In this document: positions 55,889-64,000 of the stretch, piece by piece
Layout of the letters: every line of letters starts with the position of its first letter
Position numbering within the stretch: position 1 is the first letter of the stretch
DNA from: Eulemur rufifrons
Taxonomy: Eukaryota > Chordata > Mammalia > Primates > Lemuridae
DNA: 64,000 bases
Reading direction: 5' to 3'
Assembly (NCBI RefSeq): GCF_041146395.1
Contig: NC_091006.1
Location: 6,020,001 to 6,084,000, forward strand
Position numbers and translations under genes: made by a program
The notes under the pieces: model-generated
Databases searched by the model: none
What the model saw: only the letters and a program-made list of their open reading frames with translations
What the model was told of the DNA's origin: nothing

Positions 55889-58800
55889 CTGAGGACGGGG
55901 TGGGGGCGCTGAGGACACGGAGCGGCAGGGGCACCCCCTCCACCGTCCCTCTGCCCTGGGCCCTCCTTCTGCTCTCTGGTAGGGGGTAATTTAGAGGTGA
56001 CAGAGGAGAAAGTGAGGGGGGAGAAAGACAGACAGACAGACAGACAGACATGGGGGAAGAGAGGGCCAAATGGAGAAAGAGACACAGGGAGAGAAAGAGA
56101 CCGGGAGAGACGGGGCAGATAGGGAGACAGGAGAGAGAAATGGAGGCAGACAGGGACCCAGAAACAGAGACTGAGAGACAGACACCGAGGGGAGAGAAAA
56201 ACAGGGAGACACTAGAGACCTCGGGAGGGAGACACAGGGACAGAGAAAGAGACGGAGACGCAGAGTGACACGTTTCTCAGGCCAAGAGGGACCAGGAGGG
56301 TCCCCAGAGATAGAGGCCTGACACGGCTCCAGGGTAGACAGACACACAGTGACGTTTGTCCCTCAGGCTGCCCAGAGCTGGTTAGAGAAATGTGAATATT
56401 TTTCCCTTTTAAAGCAGGGAAGGAAGTGGGAGGGTTGGGCCGGTCAGCTTGGGCCTGGAGGGATGGGGAGGCCCCCCTGGGGTGGGAAGGGGGCCCCAGG
56501 GTGCTGGAGGCAGTAGACGGGGAACACAGAGGGACGCTGCTCCAAAGACTGGCAGCCAGGCCCAAGGACAGAGGGCAGCAGCCAGGCAGAAATAGGACAC
56601 AGATGGGGGCGGAGAGAAACAGCGGAGCTGGCTGCAGATGGGCAGGGAGAGGAGAGAGACACAGAGGAGGGGCACAGGGGACATCCTTGGAGACCAGAAG
56701 GAGCTATGAGAAAGACAGAGCTCCCCAGAGTTCCCTCTGCCTGTCCGGGGCATGGCCAGCTTTGTCCCCCTCCCCCATCAGGGTCCAGGGGGACAGGACA
56801 GGGCCTGTAATGGGGGAGGGGATACTGACCTCAGTGGGGTTTGTGCATGACTTCAGGAGTCCCTAAACAACGTCCCCGCAGAAAAAAAAAAAAACAAAAA
56901 AACAGTAAGTGACTAATACCTACTCCCCTCCAGCCCCTTCTCTCTCCCTAAAAGCCCCAAGGCAGCAAGACAAATGTAAGTCAGACTCCAGGGTGGACTG
57001 CCCACCTGGCTTCAAGGGAGGAGCACAGCTGGAGGGCCTAAGCTATGCGGGCAGGGTTAGGTCATTAGATTCAGAGAGGAGGAGAGGGTCACACAGCATA
57101 AGCCACGAGAGCAAAGACACGGCAGCCAGACTGCCTGGGTTTGACTTCCCGCTCTGCTCCTTCTGAGCTGAGTGACCCTGGGGCAAGTGACTAAACCTCT
57201 CTGGGCCTCATTTTCCTCATCTGGAAAGTAGAGATTATAATAGCACCTACTTCGTAGGGTTTTGTGAAGATTAAAATGAGTCAATAAGTGAAAAGCAATT
57301 GAACCAGTGCCTGGTATATAAGTGCTCAATAAACATGCTAACTGTTGCTATTACTTTTAGGGAGGTGCAAAGTAAAGAACGAGGGAGCAGCTTTCCCCCC
57401 ACCTACTTGGATTTTCCGGCCTCTCTCATCTTCATTCTCTAATTCCAACAATTCATCGATGTTGACCTCATCAGGCATGTCTGCCTCCTAAGGCGAGGAA
57501 GGGAGGGTGGTTAGGGTCCCTCTCCCCGCCCTCCCTTGCCTTTGTCCAGGGCTCTGGAGGAGGCCCACGAGCCCCAGAGCCCAGCTGGTGGGTTCTGGAG
57601 CAACAAAGTGGCAGTCAGGGACAGCACCGCCAAGGCGGGAACATCTGGGTGCTGGGGGAGGGGTGGCAGATGTATCGAGGGGGGCCTGGGGCCCTGTACC
57701 AGCCCGATGCTGGGCCCACGGGCCCTGGGGTCCTCGGGGCTGGCACGAATCTTTTCCCTTGGCCTCGGTTCCCAGTGAGGAAAACAGGCCTGGTGCAGTC
57801 TTGGAACGTCAGATTCTGGGATTCAGGAGAGGGGCTGGCTTCTGCCCTTTCAAGGAAAAGTCTTAGCGCTAGGTGCGGGGGAGGAGGAGTGCCTGGCAGG
57901 CTGGAGCCTGCTGGGGCGGCCCCTTCCCCCAGGGGACAGGACAGGAGGGGAGGGCTTGGGCCAGCCCCAGGGCCAAAGTGCAGCCTAGTGAGTCCTGGGG
58001 GATGAACACCCAGGCCCCCCCATGTGTGTGGGTGGGATGAGTCATGTGTTCAATTCTGAGCGGCCAAGAAGCAACGCCTAGTATGGCCTCTAGGGGCAGT
58101 GGCCCAAATGCAGGCTGGCTCAGGACCCTTGCTGGGGACAGGACCCAGCTGCTGAGGCTACAGATTCCTTCCTCCCCCACCCAAAGTCCTGTTGTTGGCC
58201 TCCGGGCTGGATGGTTGGGGATTCACGAATGGTGAAGAGGGTTCGGCAAAGGCCAGGCGCATCTATACGTGTGTTACACACGTGTGAATCGCTACCCATG
58301 GGCCAGAGCCTGACACCAAGGGTCCAGGGCTGGCTGAGGGTGCAGAGGTATGTGGCATCTACGGTCCTACAGGTGTGAGGTGTGTGGCTCTGGCTTGGGT
58401 GTGTCTGTTCTGTCATCATGTGTCCAGGGCGAGCTGCAGTGCCCACCGTGTCTCATAGACACCACCTACCCCTAGCAAATGGGTTCGTTCACCTGTAGGA
58501 ATGAGCCCACCTGCGTTTCTGAGAACAGAGGGACTGCCTGTCACTGTGTAGAAGGTCCTTGACTTCTACCATTGTCACGCTGTGCGAAGGAGGATTTGAG
58601 GGTCCCCTGTGTCTGTCTGGGTGTGTCTCTGTACTGTTATGACATCAGGTACCTGTGACTGTGTCTGGCAGTACTGTATGTGTGTGTTGTAGAAAGCGTG
58701 ACTTCAAGCAGAGACTCAAGGGATGAAGTACCTGTGTCTGTCCGTAGTCCAGGGGTGCAGGGCTGGCTGAGAGCACAGAGGTATGTGGCATCTACGGTCC

Positions 58801-60055
58801 TACAGGTGTGAGGTGTGTGGCTCTGGCTTGGGTGTGTCTGCTTCATCGTCATGTGTCCAGGGCGAGCTGTAGCGCCCACCGTCTGGAGATGACCTCATAT
58901 AACGTCAGCATGTCAACATACGGAGCTGTAGTTTATGCTCTTGTGTGCCCATGGGCAGCTGTGGCTTCCGCCATTGCTCGTCCTTGTGTGCCTATAGCTG
59001 ACACTGTTTTATGTCTGGGTGCATCTACATTCTCTGTTGTTTTGTGTCTCTGAGTGGCTGTAGCATCTGTCATTGTGTGTAGAGGTGGGCATAGTTTTTT
59101 CTTTAGGAGACAATGGATGGTTGTAACTTGAGTCATTTTATATCCAAGGGCAGCTATCGCAGCTGGTATTGTCTATATGTCACAACAGCTTGTACCACTG
59201 TGTATCTGTGAACAGCTGTAACCTGAGTCATTTCCTGTTCGAGTGTAGTTGTAGTGTTGTGTGTCTGCACATGGCTGTGGCCTGGGCTATTGTGTCCGTG
59301 GGTGGCTGTGGCTGCAGCATATGTTGATCTGTAAGTGACCACAGCTTGTGTCCTCGTTAGTTTGTGTATGGCTCTTGCTTCTGTCGCTATGTCTGAGTGG
59401 CGACAGCTTCTGTCACTGTGCGCAGACGTGTATGCTGTTGCTTCCTTTGCTGTGCTCTCCCTGTGGTCGTATCTCCCCTATCACCATGTCTATGTTTGCC
59501 GTGCAGACATCCCCCTCCTCCTGCTCTGTCTGCAGACATGGACGTTCTGGCTCCCCAAGTTTTCCTCCTCACCCCCATATGCTAACCCCCTGGCCCTTCC
59601 CAGGTGTTTGTACACATCTCTGGGGACCCAAGTGTGCACGTGTGCGTGTGTGTCTGTATCTCTCTGCCCACAAGCCGAGTGCCATTGAGAGCAGACGGTC
59701 AAGCGTGTGTCCTCTTGTGCACACCAGGCTGCATGTGCACCAGCGAGCCTGCACCAAGACCCCAAGAGCGTAGGGTCCCGACGCCCAGGCTCAGTCTGTG
59801 CCAGACCACCCCCTCCCACGCCCCCCAAACTCCCACACCCCTCCCCTGCCTCACCCTGCCGCGGTACAACTCTTCCAAGCGCCCGTCGATCCACTTTTCC
59901 ACGTCCAGCCGCCGCTGCAGCTCCCGCCGGTCATACTTGACGGTGACACGCGCGTGCCGTTTCTGCAGCCCCCCTGGGCTGCCCCCCGGCCCGCGGGCCC
60001 GCGACGGAGCCTGCAGCTTGCTCAGCACCCGCTTGCCCAGCCGCTGAGCTGCCAT
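55760..60055 (-). CDS. PPP1R14A: PPP1R14A (CPI-17), myosin phosphatase inhibitor
   Basis: Cytosolic inhibitor of the PP1 catalytic subunit in myosin light-chain phosphatase. When PKC or ROCK phosphorylates Thr38 it blocks the active site and raises the Ca2+ sensitivity of smooth-muscle contraction. Four exons (59855-60055, 57407-57487, 56830-56862, 55760-55888) join in phase 0 to 147 residues, the usual length. Visible are MAAQRLGKRVLSKLQ at the start, the phosphorylation loop HARVTVKYDRRE with Thr38, the helix LQRRLDVEKWIDGRLEELYR, the acidic MPDEVNIDELLELE, and the tail ending RARTAHP-stop. Exon 2 is exactly residues 68-94, the segment absent from the known beta splice form. The exon 1 end codes Arg67 (AGG), where I recall Met in human. 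Tandem downstream neighbour is DPF1, same strand. Confidence 0.97.
55889..56829 (-). other. PPP1R14A: PPP1R14A intron 3 with GACA/GA-rich tract
   Basis: (GACA)6 at 56027-56050, followed by about 220 bp of purine-rich degenerate AGAGACAGGG-type sequence to about 56275. Nothing else recognised. Confidence 0.7.
56027..56275 (+). repeat. (GACA)n and purine-rich degenerate repeat
   Basis: Pure GACA units, then 'gagaaagagacacagggaga' variants. + strand almost pyrimidine-poor. Confidence 0.85.
56830..56862 (-). CDS. PPP1R14A: PPP1R14A exon 3 (33-bp microexon)
   Basis: Encodes GLLKSCTNPTE. Acceptor TTGTTTAG|GGACT, donor GAG|GTCAGT. Eleven codons, phase 0 at both ends. Confidence 0.93.
57110..57345 (+). 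mobile_element. MIR SINE, near full length
   Basis: 'gggtttgacttcccgctctg', 'gagtgaccctggggcaagtg', 'cattttcctcatctggaaag', 'gtagggttttgtgaagatta' and 'gtgctcaataaacatgctaa' are in consensus order. Lies in PPP1R14A intron 2. Confidence 0.9.
57407..57487 (-). CDS. PPP1R14A: PPP1R14A exon 2 (81-bp cassette)
   Basis: Encodes EADMPDEVNIDELLELENED, then ERGRKIQ. Acceptor CGCCTTAG|GAGGC, donor CAA|GTAGGT (weak -1 base). Exactly 27 codons. Confidence 0.96.
58321..58882 (+). repeat. Direct duplication, two copies of about 130 bp
   Basis: 58321-58450 and 58754-58882 share 'gcagaggtatgtggcatcta', 'cggtcctacaggtgtgaggt', 'gtgtggctctggcttgggtg' and 'catgtgtccagggcgagctg'. The copies are 433 bp apart, with a few substitutions and a 1-bp length difference. 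Confidence 0.9.
58890..59720 (+). repeat. TGTG/TCTG-rich degenerate array
   Basis: Imperfect units of the type 'agctgtagcatctgtcattg' + 'tgtgtc' recur ('ggcagctgtggcttccgcca', 'tgagtggctgtagcatctgt', 'ggtggctgtggctgcagcat', 'gtggcgacagcttctgtcac'). Unit length roughly 45-60 bp, strongly diverged. Confidence 0.55.
59855..60055 (-). CDS. PPP1R14A: PPP1R14A exon 1
   Basis: ATG at 60055-60053 in GGGATGGCAG. Encodes residues 1-67, including the Thr38 loop (ARVTVKYDRRE). Donor GGCAGG|GTGAGG. Confidence 0.97.
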
Positions 60056-60200
60056 CCCGGTGCTGGCCGGCCCGGCACCGCGCTGTGCGCCTTCGCCCAG
60101 CGCCCAGGGAGCCTCTTACCGGCCGGGGCGGGGCTGGCCGGGGGCGGGGCCGGCAGGCCCCGCCCCTCCCTCCCAGGGCCTCAGTTTCCCCGTCTGCAGT
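60056..60200 (-). promoter_or_regulatory. PPP1R14A: PPP1R14A 5'UTR and promoter, GC boxes
   Basis: CpG-rich with three GC boxes: ggggcgggg at about 60125, gggggcgggg at about 60139, and ccccgcccc at about 60158. No TATA. A 5' leader of some 50-60 nt is likely; the start site is not determined. Confidence 0.65.
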
Positions 60201-60338
60201 GCGAGGGCAGGCCGCGGCGCTGGCTTGAAGCTTGAAGCCGACAGTCACGGCAGGTTCAGGTATGGACAGAATCCGAGGGTCCCCTAGATCCCGGGGAGGG
60301 GCGGGGTCCTGGGACAGAGGCTTGGGGACCGGGCCTGT

Positions 60339-60354
60339 CTGCGCCCTCTGGCGG
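60339..60354 (-). promoter_or_regulatory. CTCF-like motif, reverse
   Basis: The minus strand reads CCGCCAGAGGGCGCAG, a full match to the CTCF core, about 290 bp upstream of the PPP1R14A ATG. Confidence 0.55.
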
Positions 60355-60514
60355 CTGCGGGGGACGGTGCAGGAATCCCTGCGCCGCCTTCGCTGCCAGG
60401 GAAAGTCAAACCATAGTACTTCGAACCATCATTTGTTCATTCCTTCGTTCATTCATTCACTCACTCATGCATCCACCCGTTTGTTCATTTATTAACTCAT
60501 TCTACTCAACAAAT

Positions 60515-61135
60515 AGGCCAGGCGTGGCGGCTTACCCCGGTAATCCTAGCACTTTGGGAGGCCGAGGCGGGAGGATCACTTGAGGCCAGGAGTTCAAGAC
60601 CAGCCTGAGCAAGAACGAGCCTCGGTCTCTATTAAAAATAGAAAAACTAGCTGGGCGTATTGGCACGCGCCTGTAGTCCTAGTTACTCGGGAGGCTGAGG
60701 CAGGAGGATCGCTTGAGCCCAGGAGTTTGAGGTTGCTGTGAGCTGTTATGATGCCACTGCACTGTCTTTTTTTTTTTTTTTTTTCTAGACAGAGTTTCAC
60801 TCTGTTGCCCGGGCTAGAGTGCTGTGGCGTCAGCCTCGCTCACAGCAACCTCAAACTCCTGGGCTCAAGCGATCCTCCTGCCTCAGCCTCCCGAGTAACT
60901 AGGACTACAGGCATGTGCCACCATGCCCGGCTAATATTTTCTATATATATTTTTAGTTGTCCAGCTAATTTCTTTCAATTTTTAGTAGAGATGGGGTCTC
61001 GCTCTTGCTCAGGCTGGTCTCGAACTCCTCACCTCGAGCAATCCGCCCGCCCCAGCCTCCCAAAGTGCTAGGATTACAGGTGCGAGCCACCGCGCCTGGC
61101 CTTGAGACCTTGTCTTAAAATTTTTTTTTTTTTTG
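60515..61135 (+). mobile_element. Alu SINE interrupted by another Alu
   Basis: 'ggccaggcgtggcggcttac' to 'gatgccactgcactgtc' (about 60515-60764), resuming as 'cttgagaccttgtcttaaaa' (61102-61122). The right arm continues across the inserted, inverted Alu. Confidence 0.85.
60765..61101 (-). mobile_element. Alu SINE, lemur-type, inserted in an older Alu
   Basis: T run, 'agacagagtttcactctgtt', 'ctatatatatttttagttgt', ends 'gagccaccgcgcctggc'. Confidence 0.92.
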
Positions 61136-61480
61136 GCCAGGCCCGGTGGCTCACGCCTGTAATCCTAGCACTCTGGGAGGCCGAGGTGGGCGGATCGTTT
61201 GAGCTCAGGAGTTCGAGACCAGCCTGAGCAAGAGCGAGACCCCATCTCTACTAAAAATAGAAAGAAATTATATGGACAGCTAAAAATATATATAGAAAAA
61301 ATTAGCCGGGCATGGTGGTGCATGCCTGTAGTCCCAGCTACTCGGGAGGCTGAGACAGGAGGATCCCTTGAGTTCAGGAGATTGAGGTTGCTGTGAGCTA
61401 GGCTGACGCCACAGCACTCACTCTAGCCTGGGCAACAGAGCGAGACTCTGTCTCAAAAAAAAAAAAAAAAAAAAAAATTT
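61135..61480 (+). mobile_element. Alu SINE, lemur-type
   Basis: 'ggccaggcccggtggctcac', the insertion 'cagctaaaaatatatataga', right arm 'gctaggctgacgccacagca', A23-type tail followed by a T run. Confidence 0.93.
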
Positions 61481-61639
61481 TTTTTTTTTTTTTTTTCTAA
61501 AATTGGCCGGGCGGGGTCTACTTTCTAAACAATTGATGCAATTACTGTTGAGTTACAATAATATATACGCAAATTTCAAATTCGATATTTTTATTGTTCT
61601 AGCCTTTAGTAAACATTATTGTTTATATTAGTTTTTTAT

Positions 61640-62340
61640 GGCTGCATAACAAATTAGCACAAACTTAGTTGGCTTCAAACAGCACAAATTTATTATCTCA
61701 TAACTCCTGATTCAGTCCAGTCCTGGCTTAGCTGGGCTCTCTGCTCCAGCCAGGGCTGCAGTTTCACCAGAGGCTCGAGTGGGGAAAGATCTGCTTTCAA
61801 CTGCTTGCAGCTTGCAGTTGTGGGGATGAGGTTTTCTTTTCTTTTTTTTTTTTTTTTTGAGATAGTCTTGCCCTGTTGCCCAGGCTAGAGTGCCGGGGCA
61901 TCAGCCTAGCTCACAGCAACCTCAAACTCCTGGGCTCAAGTGGTCCTCCTGCTGCACCCTACTGAGTAAGCTGGGACTACAGGCATGTGCCACCATGCCT
62001 GGCTAATTTTTTTATTTTCTATTTTTAGTTGCCCAGCTAATTTCTTTCTATTTTTAGTAGAGATGGGCTCTTGCTCTTGCTGAGGCTAGTCTCAAACTCC
62101 TGACCTCAAGTGATCCTCCCACCTCAGCCTCTCAGAGTGCTAGGGTTACAGGCATGAGCCACCAAGCCTGGCCAGGTTTGAGGTTTTCGTATTCTTGCTG
62201 GCTGTCAGCCAAGGCCAATCTCAGTTCCTAGAGGCCACCTACAGCTCCTTGTCATGTGGCCCTTTCCATGAGTCCTCTTACAACTAGTCAGCTTACTTCC
62301 TCAAAGCCAGCAACACAGAGACTGTCCTTCAGACTGTAAA
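61640..62340 (+). repeat. Ancient dispersed repeat split by an Alu
   Basis: 'tggctgcataacaaattagc' and 'aacagcacaaatttattatc' on the left, and 'gctggctgtcagccaaggcc' and 'cctcaaagccagcaacacag' on the right of the Alu at 61837-62178. Confidence 0.6.
61837..62178 (-). mobile_element. Alu SINE, lemur-type, inverted, with target-site duplication
   Basis: T run, 'gagatagtcttgccctgttg', ends 'gagccaccaagcctggcc'. The direct repeat TGAGGTTTTC lies at 61827-61836 and 62179-62188. Confidence 0.92.
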
Positions 62341-62828
62341 AAGGAGTCATATAAGATAAAGTAACAAGTCCCAGGTACTGCTCACATGCAAGGAAAAGGA
62401 TTATATAGGGTGTGAACTTGGGGGCTGCCCTAACATGTATTTGCCACAATGTTCTATAGAAAAGTTAACACAGAGAACTCCCAGGTATATAGTTGACTCC
62501 TGACACATGAAGACTCAGCTGCTATATGTATTTCTTTTGAAAATAAGTTCATAACAATTTGGAACCATTTGGGCTTGCATTAGGTACAGTTTGAGTCTCC
62601 AATCTTTATGATTCTACATATTCTTGCATTTAAATAATAGATTAGAGACAAAAATAACACAATGATTACAATGATGAAGAAACCATTCCATCATTCTACA
62701 TATTCCTTTGGAATTTTTGTGTCTAAAACAGCAAAACAGTATGAACTGTGCAATGTATAATATTTTTATTTGGTAAGTGCAACTAATCATTCATACATGA
62801 AATATTTTACTGAATTTGAGTAGTATCT

Positions 62829-63472
62829 TTTTTTAGGGTGTATCAAATGACCCTTTATTGAGATATTTTCCTTTGTACTTTTTAACTAGCTGGACATTCC
62901 ACTGCACTGCTATTGATGTCATCTATAATGTCATGAGGGTGGCGGCCATCAGTATTATAGTCCACAGACTGGGAAGTCCCCAGGATCTCTTTAATGGTTC
63001 CAGAGAGTTCTCTGGCTAAAGATTGGTGCCACATCTGTCATCTAGCAATGTTGACAATCTCATCAAAAGTGATATTTCCATCGTGCTTCATGTTTTTCTG
63101 TTTCTTTATGTCTCTTGGTGGTTCCTTGAGGGCTCTGATGATGATGATCAGGGCAGAGGCAGAAGGTACCGCTTCGATCTGGGCCTGTCTTTGCTGAATA
63201 GTTTCACTGTAATCCTCAGACCTTCTAGTCACTGGTTGCCTTGGTGATGTCATTACCAACCTTTTCTGGAGACAGACCCAGGGGGCCAATGTTGGGGGCC
63301 AGGGCAGACATGGCACCGACTTAACTACCGGTGCACCTCAGGTACTTGACTTTGATCTCATTGGGGTGGAACTTAGGCAGCATCATGGAGGTGGCTGGTG
63401 GCAGATGAACCTGGATTTGGGATGACTAAAGAAAGTTGGACCTTGGCCTCCTCTGAGCCAAAAATTGAAAGC
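62829..63472 (-). pseudogene. RPL12P: RPL12 processed pseudogene (ribosomal protein uL11)
   Basis: An intronless copy of the ribosomal protein L12 mRNA on the minus strand. The coding part starts at ATG 63383-63381 ([17 protein letters not shown]...) and reaches TAA at 62884-62882. Recognisable blocks include [41 protein letters not shown] and [13 protein letters not shown]. Internal stops (after LRCTGS, after KATSD and after VNIAR) and frame shifts break it. It keeps a 5' leader of about 85 nt, an AATAAA (62859-62854) and an A run. The direct repeat TTGAGTRGTATCTTTTTTT flanks it (62816-62834 and 63473-63491), so it is a LINE-mediated full-length insertion, not a functional gene. Confidence 0.95.
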
Positions 63473-63489
63473 TTGAGTGGTATCTTTTT

Positions 63490-63671
63490 TTAAAAAATGT
63501 ATTTATTCATTTAGAGAAGGGGTCTTGCTATGCTGCCCAGGTTGGAGTGCAGTGGCTATTTACAGGTATGATCATAGTGCACTATAGCCTCTAACTCCTG
63601 GCCTCAAGCGATCCTCCCACATCAGCCCCCCTAGTAACTGGGACTGCAGGTGCGTGCCACTGCACCCAGCT
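63490..63671 (-). mobile_element. Old Alu monomer-like element, inverted
   Basis: 'aaggggtcttgctatgctgc', 'ggagtgcagtggctatttac', 'gatcatagtgcactatagcc', 'ggtgcgtgccactgcaccca'. The longer 7SL-like insert suggests an ancestral monomer or right arm only. Confidence 0.75.
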
Positions 63672-63935
63672 AGCAATATCTTTAAAATTAAAATTTATTC
63701 ATTTTCAATTGTTTTAAAACTAAAAAAACAAATAAAATAATAATTCTTACATGATTATTATTGAAAATAATTTTCTGGTAGAGAGGAGGGGTATAAAAAA
63801 AATATCCACTCCAGGTGTCAAATATGCTATGTCCACCACTCTTCCCAACATTATAAAGTGAGTTCCAACAGGCCAGAAATTTTGCTTTGTTTACTGTTGT
63901 ATCTTCTCCAGCATCTACAGTAGTACCTAGCTCAT

Positions 63936-64000
63936 AGCAGGTGCTCAATGAATGTGCTGAATGAATGGATGGATGTGTGAATGAATGAATCAATGAATGA
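63936..64000 (+). repeat. (TGAA)n-rich run, probably a MIR/L2 tail
   Basis: 'gcaggtgctcaatgaatgtg' followed by irregular TGAA/TGGA units to the window end. Confidence 0.7.

Larger units (their letters stand above)
57488..59854 (-). other. PPP1R14A: PPP1R14A intron 1
   Basis: GC-rich first part, then TG-rich degenerate sequence (about 58260-59720) that includes a 130-bp direct duplication. No transposon or exon recognised. Confidence 0.65.
60201..64000. other. Upstream flank of PPP1R14A
   Basis: Reverse CTCF-like motif, a TTCA-rich run (60436-60480), a nested Alu cluster (60515-61500), an old repeat split by an Alu (61640-62340), T/A-rich unique DNA (62340-62815), the RPL12 pseudogene, an old Alu arm and a (TGAA)n run at 63940-64000. 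No gene. Confidence 0.7.

Noticed and set aside
60112..60120. GTAAGAG donor-like sequence just upstream of PPP1R14A exon 1 on the minus strand
   Set aside because: No matching acceptor between it and the ATG 60 nt downstream. Most likely chance in GC-rich leader DNA.

Overview
The window is mammalian nuclear DNA: spliced genes with GT-AG introns, CpG-rich promoters and dense SINE/LINE repeats. Many of the Alu elements have right arms reading 'gctaggctgacgccacggca' and a left-arm insertion 'cagctaaaaatatatatag'. I associate this form with strepsirrhine primates (lemurs, less likely lorisoids) rather than monkeys or apes. The gene order SIPA1L3 > < DPF1 < PPP1R14A matches my recollection of human chromosome 19q13; no alignment was run. 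No bacterial, viral or other novel system was found; the interest lies in gene isoforms and regulatory DNA.

Layout. (1) 1-27,980, + strand: the 3' end of SIPA1L3, a Rap GTPase-activating synaptic and epithelial scaffold. Seven coding exons give the last 376 residues, followed by a 2.1 kb 3'UTR. (2) 27,980-30,390: a convergent intergenic gap with one Alu, a long pyrimidine-rich tract and an RFX-type palindrome. (3) 30,390-43,562, - strand: the complete DPF1 gene (neuro-d4/BAF45B, a neuronal BAF chromatin-remodelling subunit). It has eleven shared coding exons and two alternative first exons, each in its own CpG island. Its introns hold a degenerate minisatellite with X-box-like half sites, two perfect RFX palindromes, and kilobase-scale degenerate AC-rich arrays. 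(4) 43,563-55,690: intergenic, with L2, MIR, L1 and Alu copies and several CTCF-like motifs. (5) 55,690-60,120, - strand: the complete PPP1R14A gene (CPI-17, inhibitor of myosin phosphatase), four coding exons and 147 residues, with a CpG/GC-box promoter. (6) 60,200-64,000: upstream DNA with a nested Alu cluster, an older repeat split by an Alu, and a full-length RPL12 processed pseudogene flanked by a target-site duplication.

The three genes do not form a pathway: one is a junction/synapse scaffold, one a chromatin reader, one a smooth-muscle phosphatase inhibitor. DPF1 and PPP1R14A are tandem on the minus strand, and SIPA1L3 and DPF1 meet tail to tail. All exon edges were set by hand from splice signals and reading phase and are internally consistent: every junction keeps frame, and the products add up to 387 residues (DPF1) and 147 residues (PPP1R14A). 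Alu and older-repeat boundaries are approximate.
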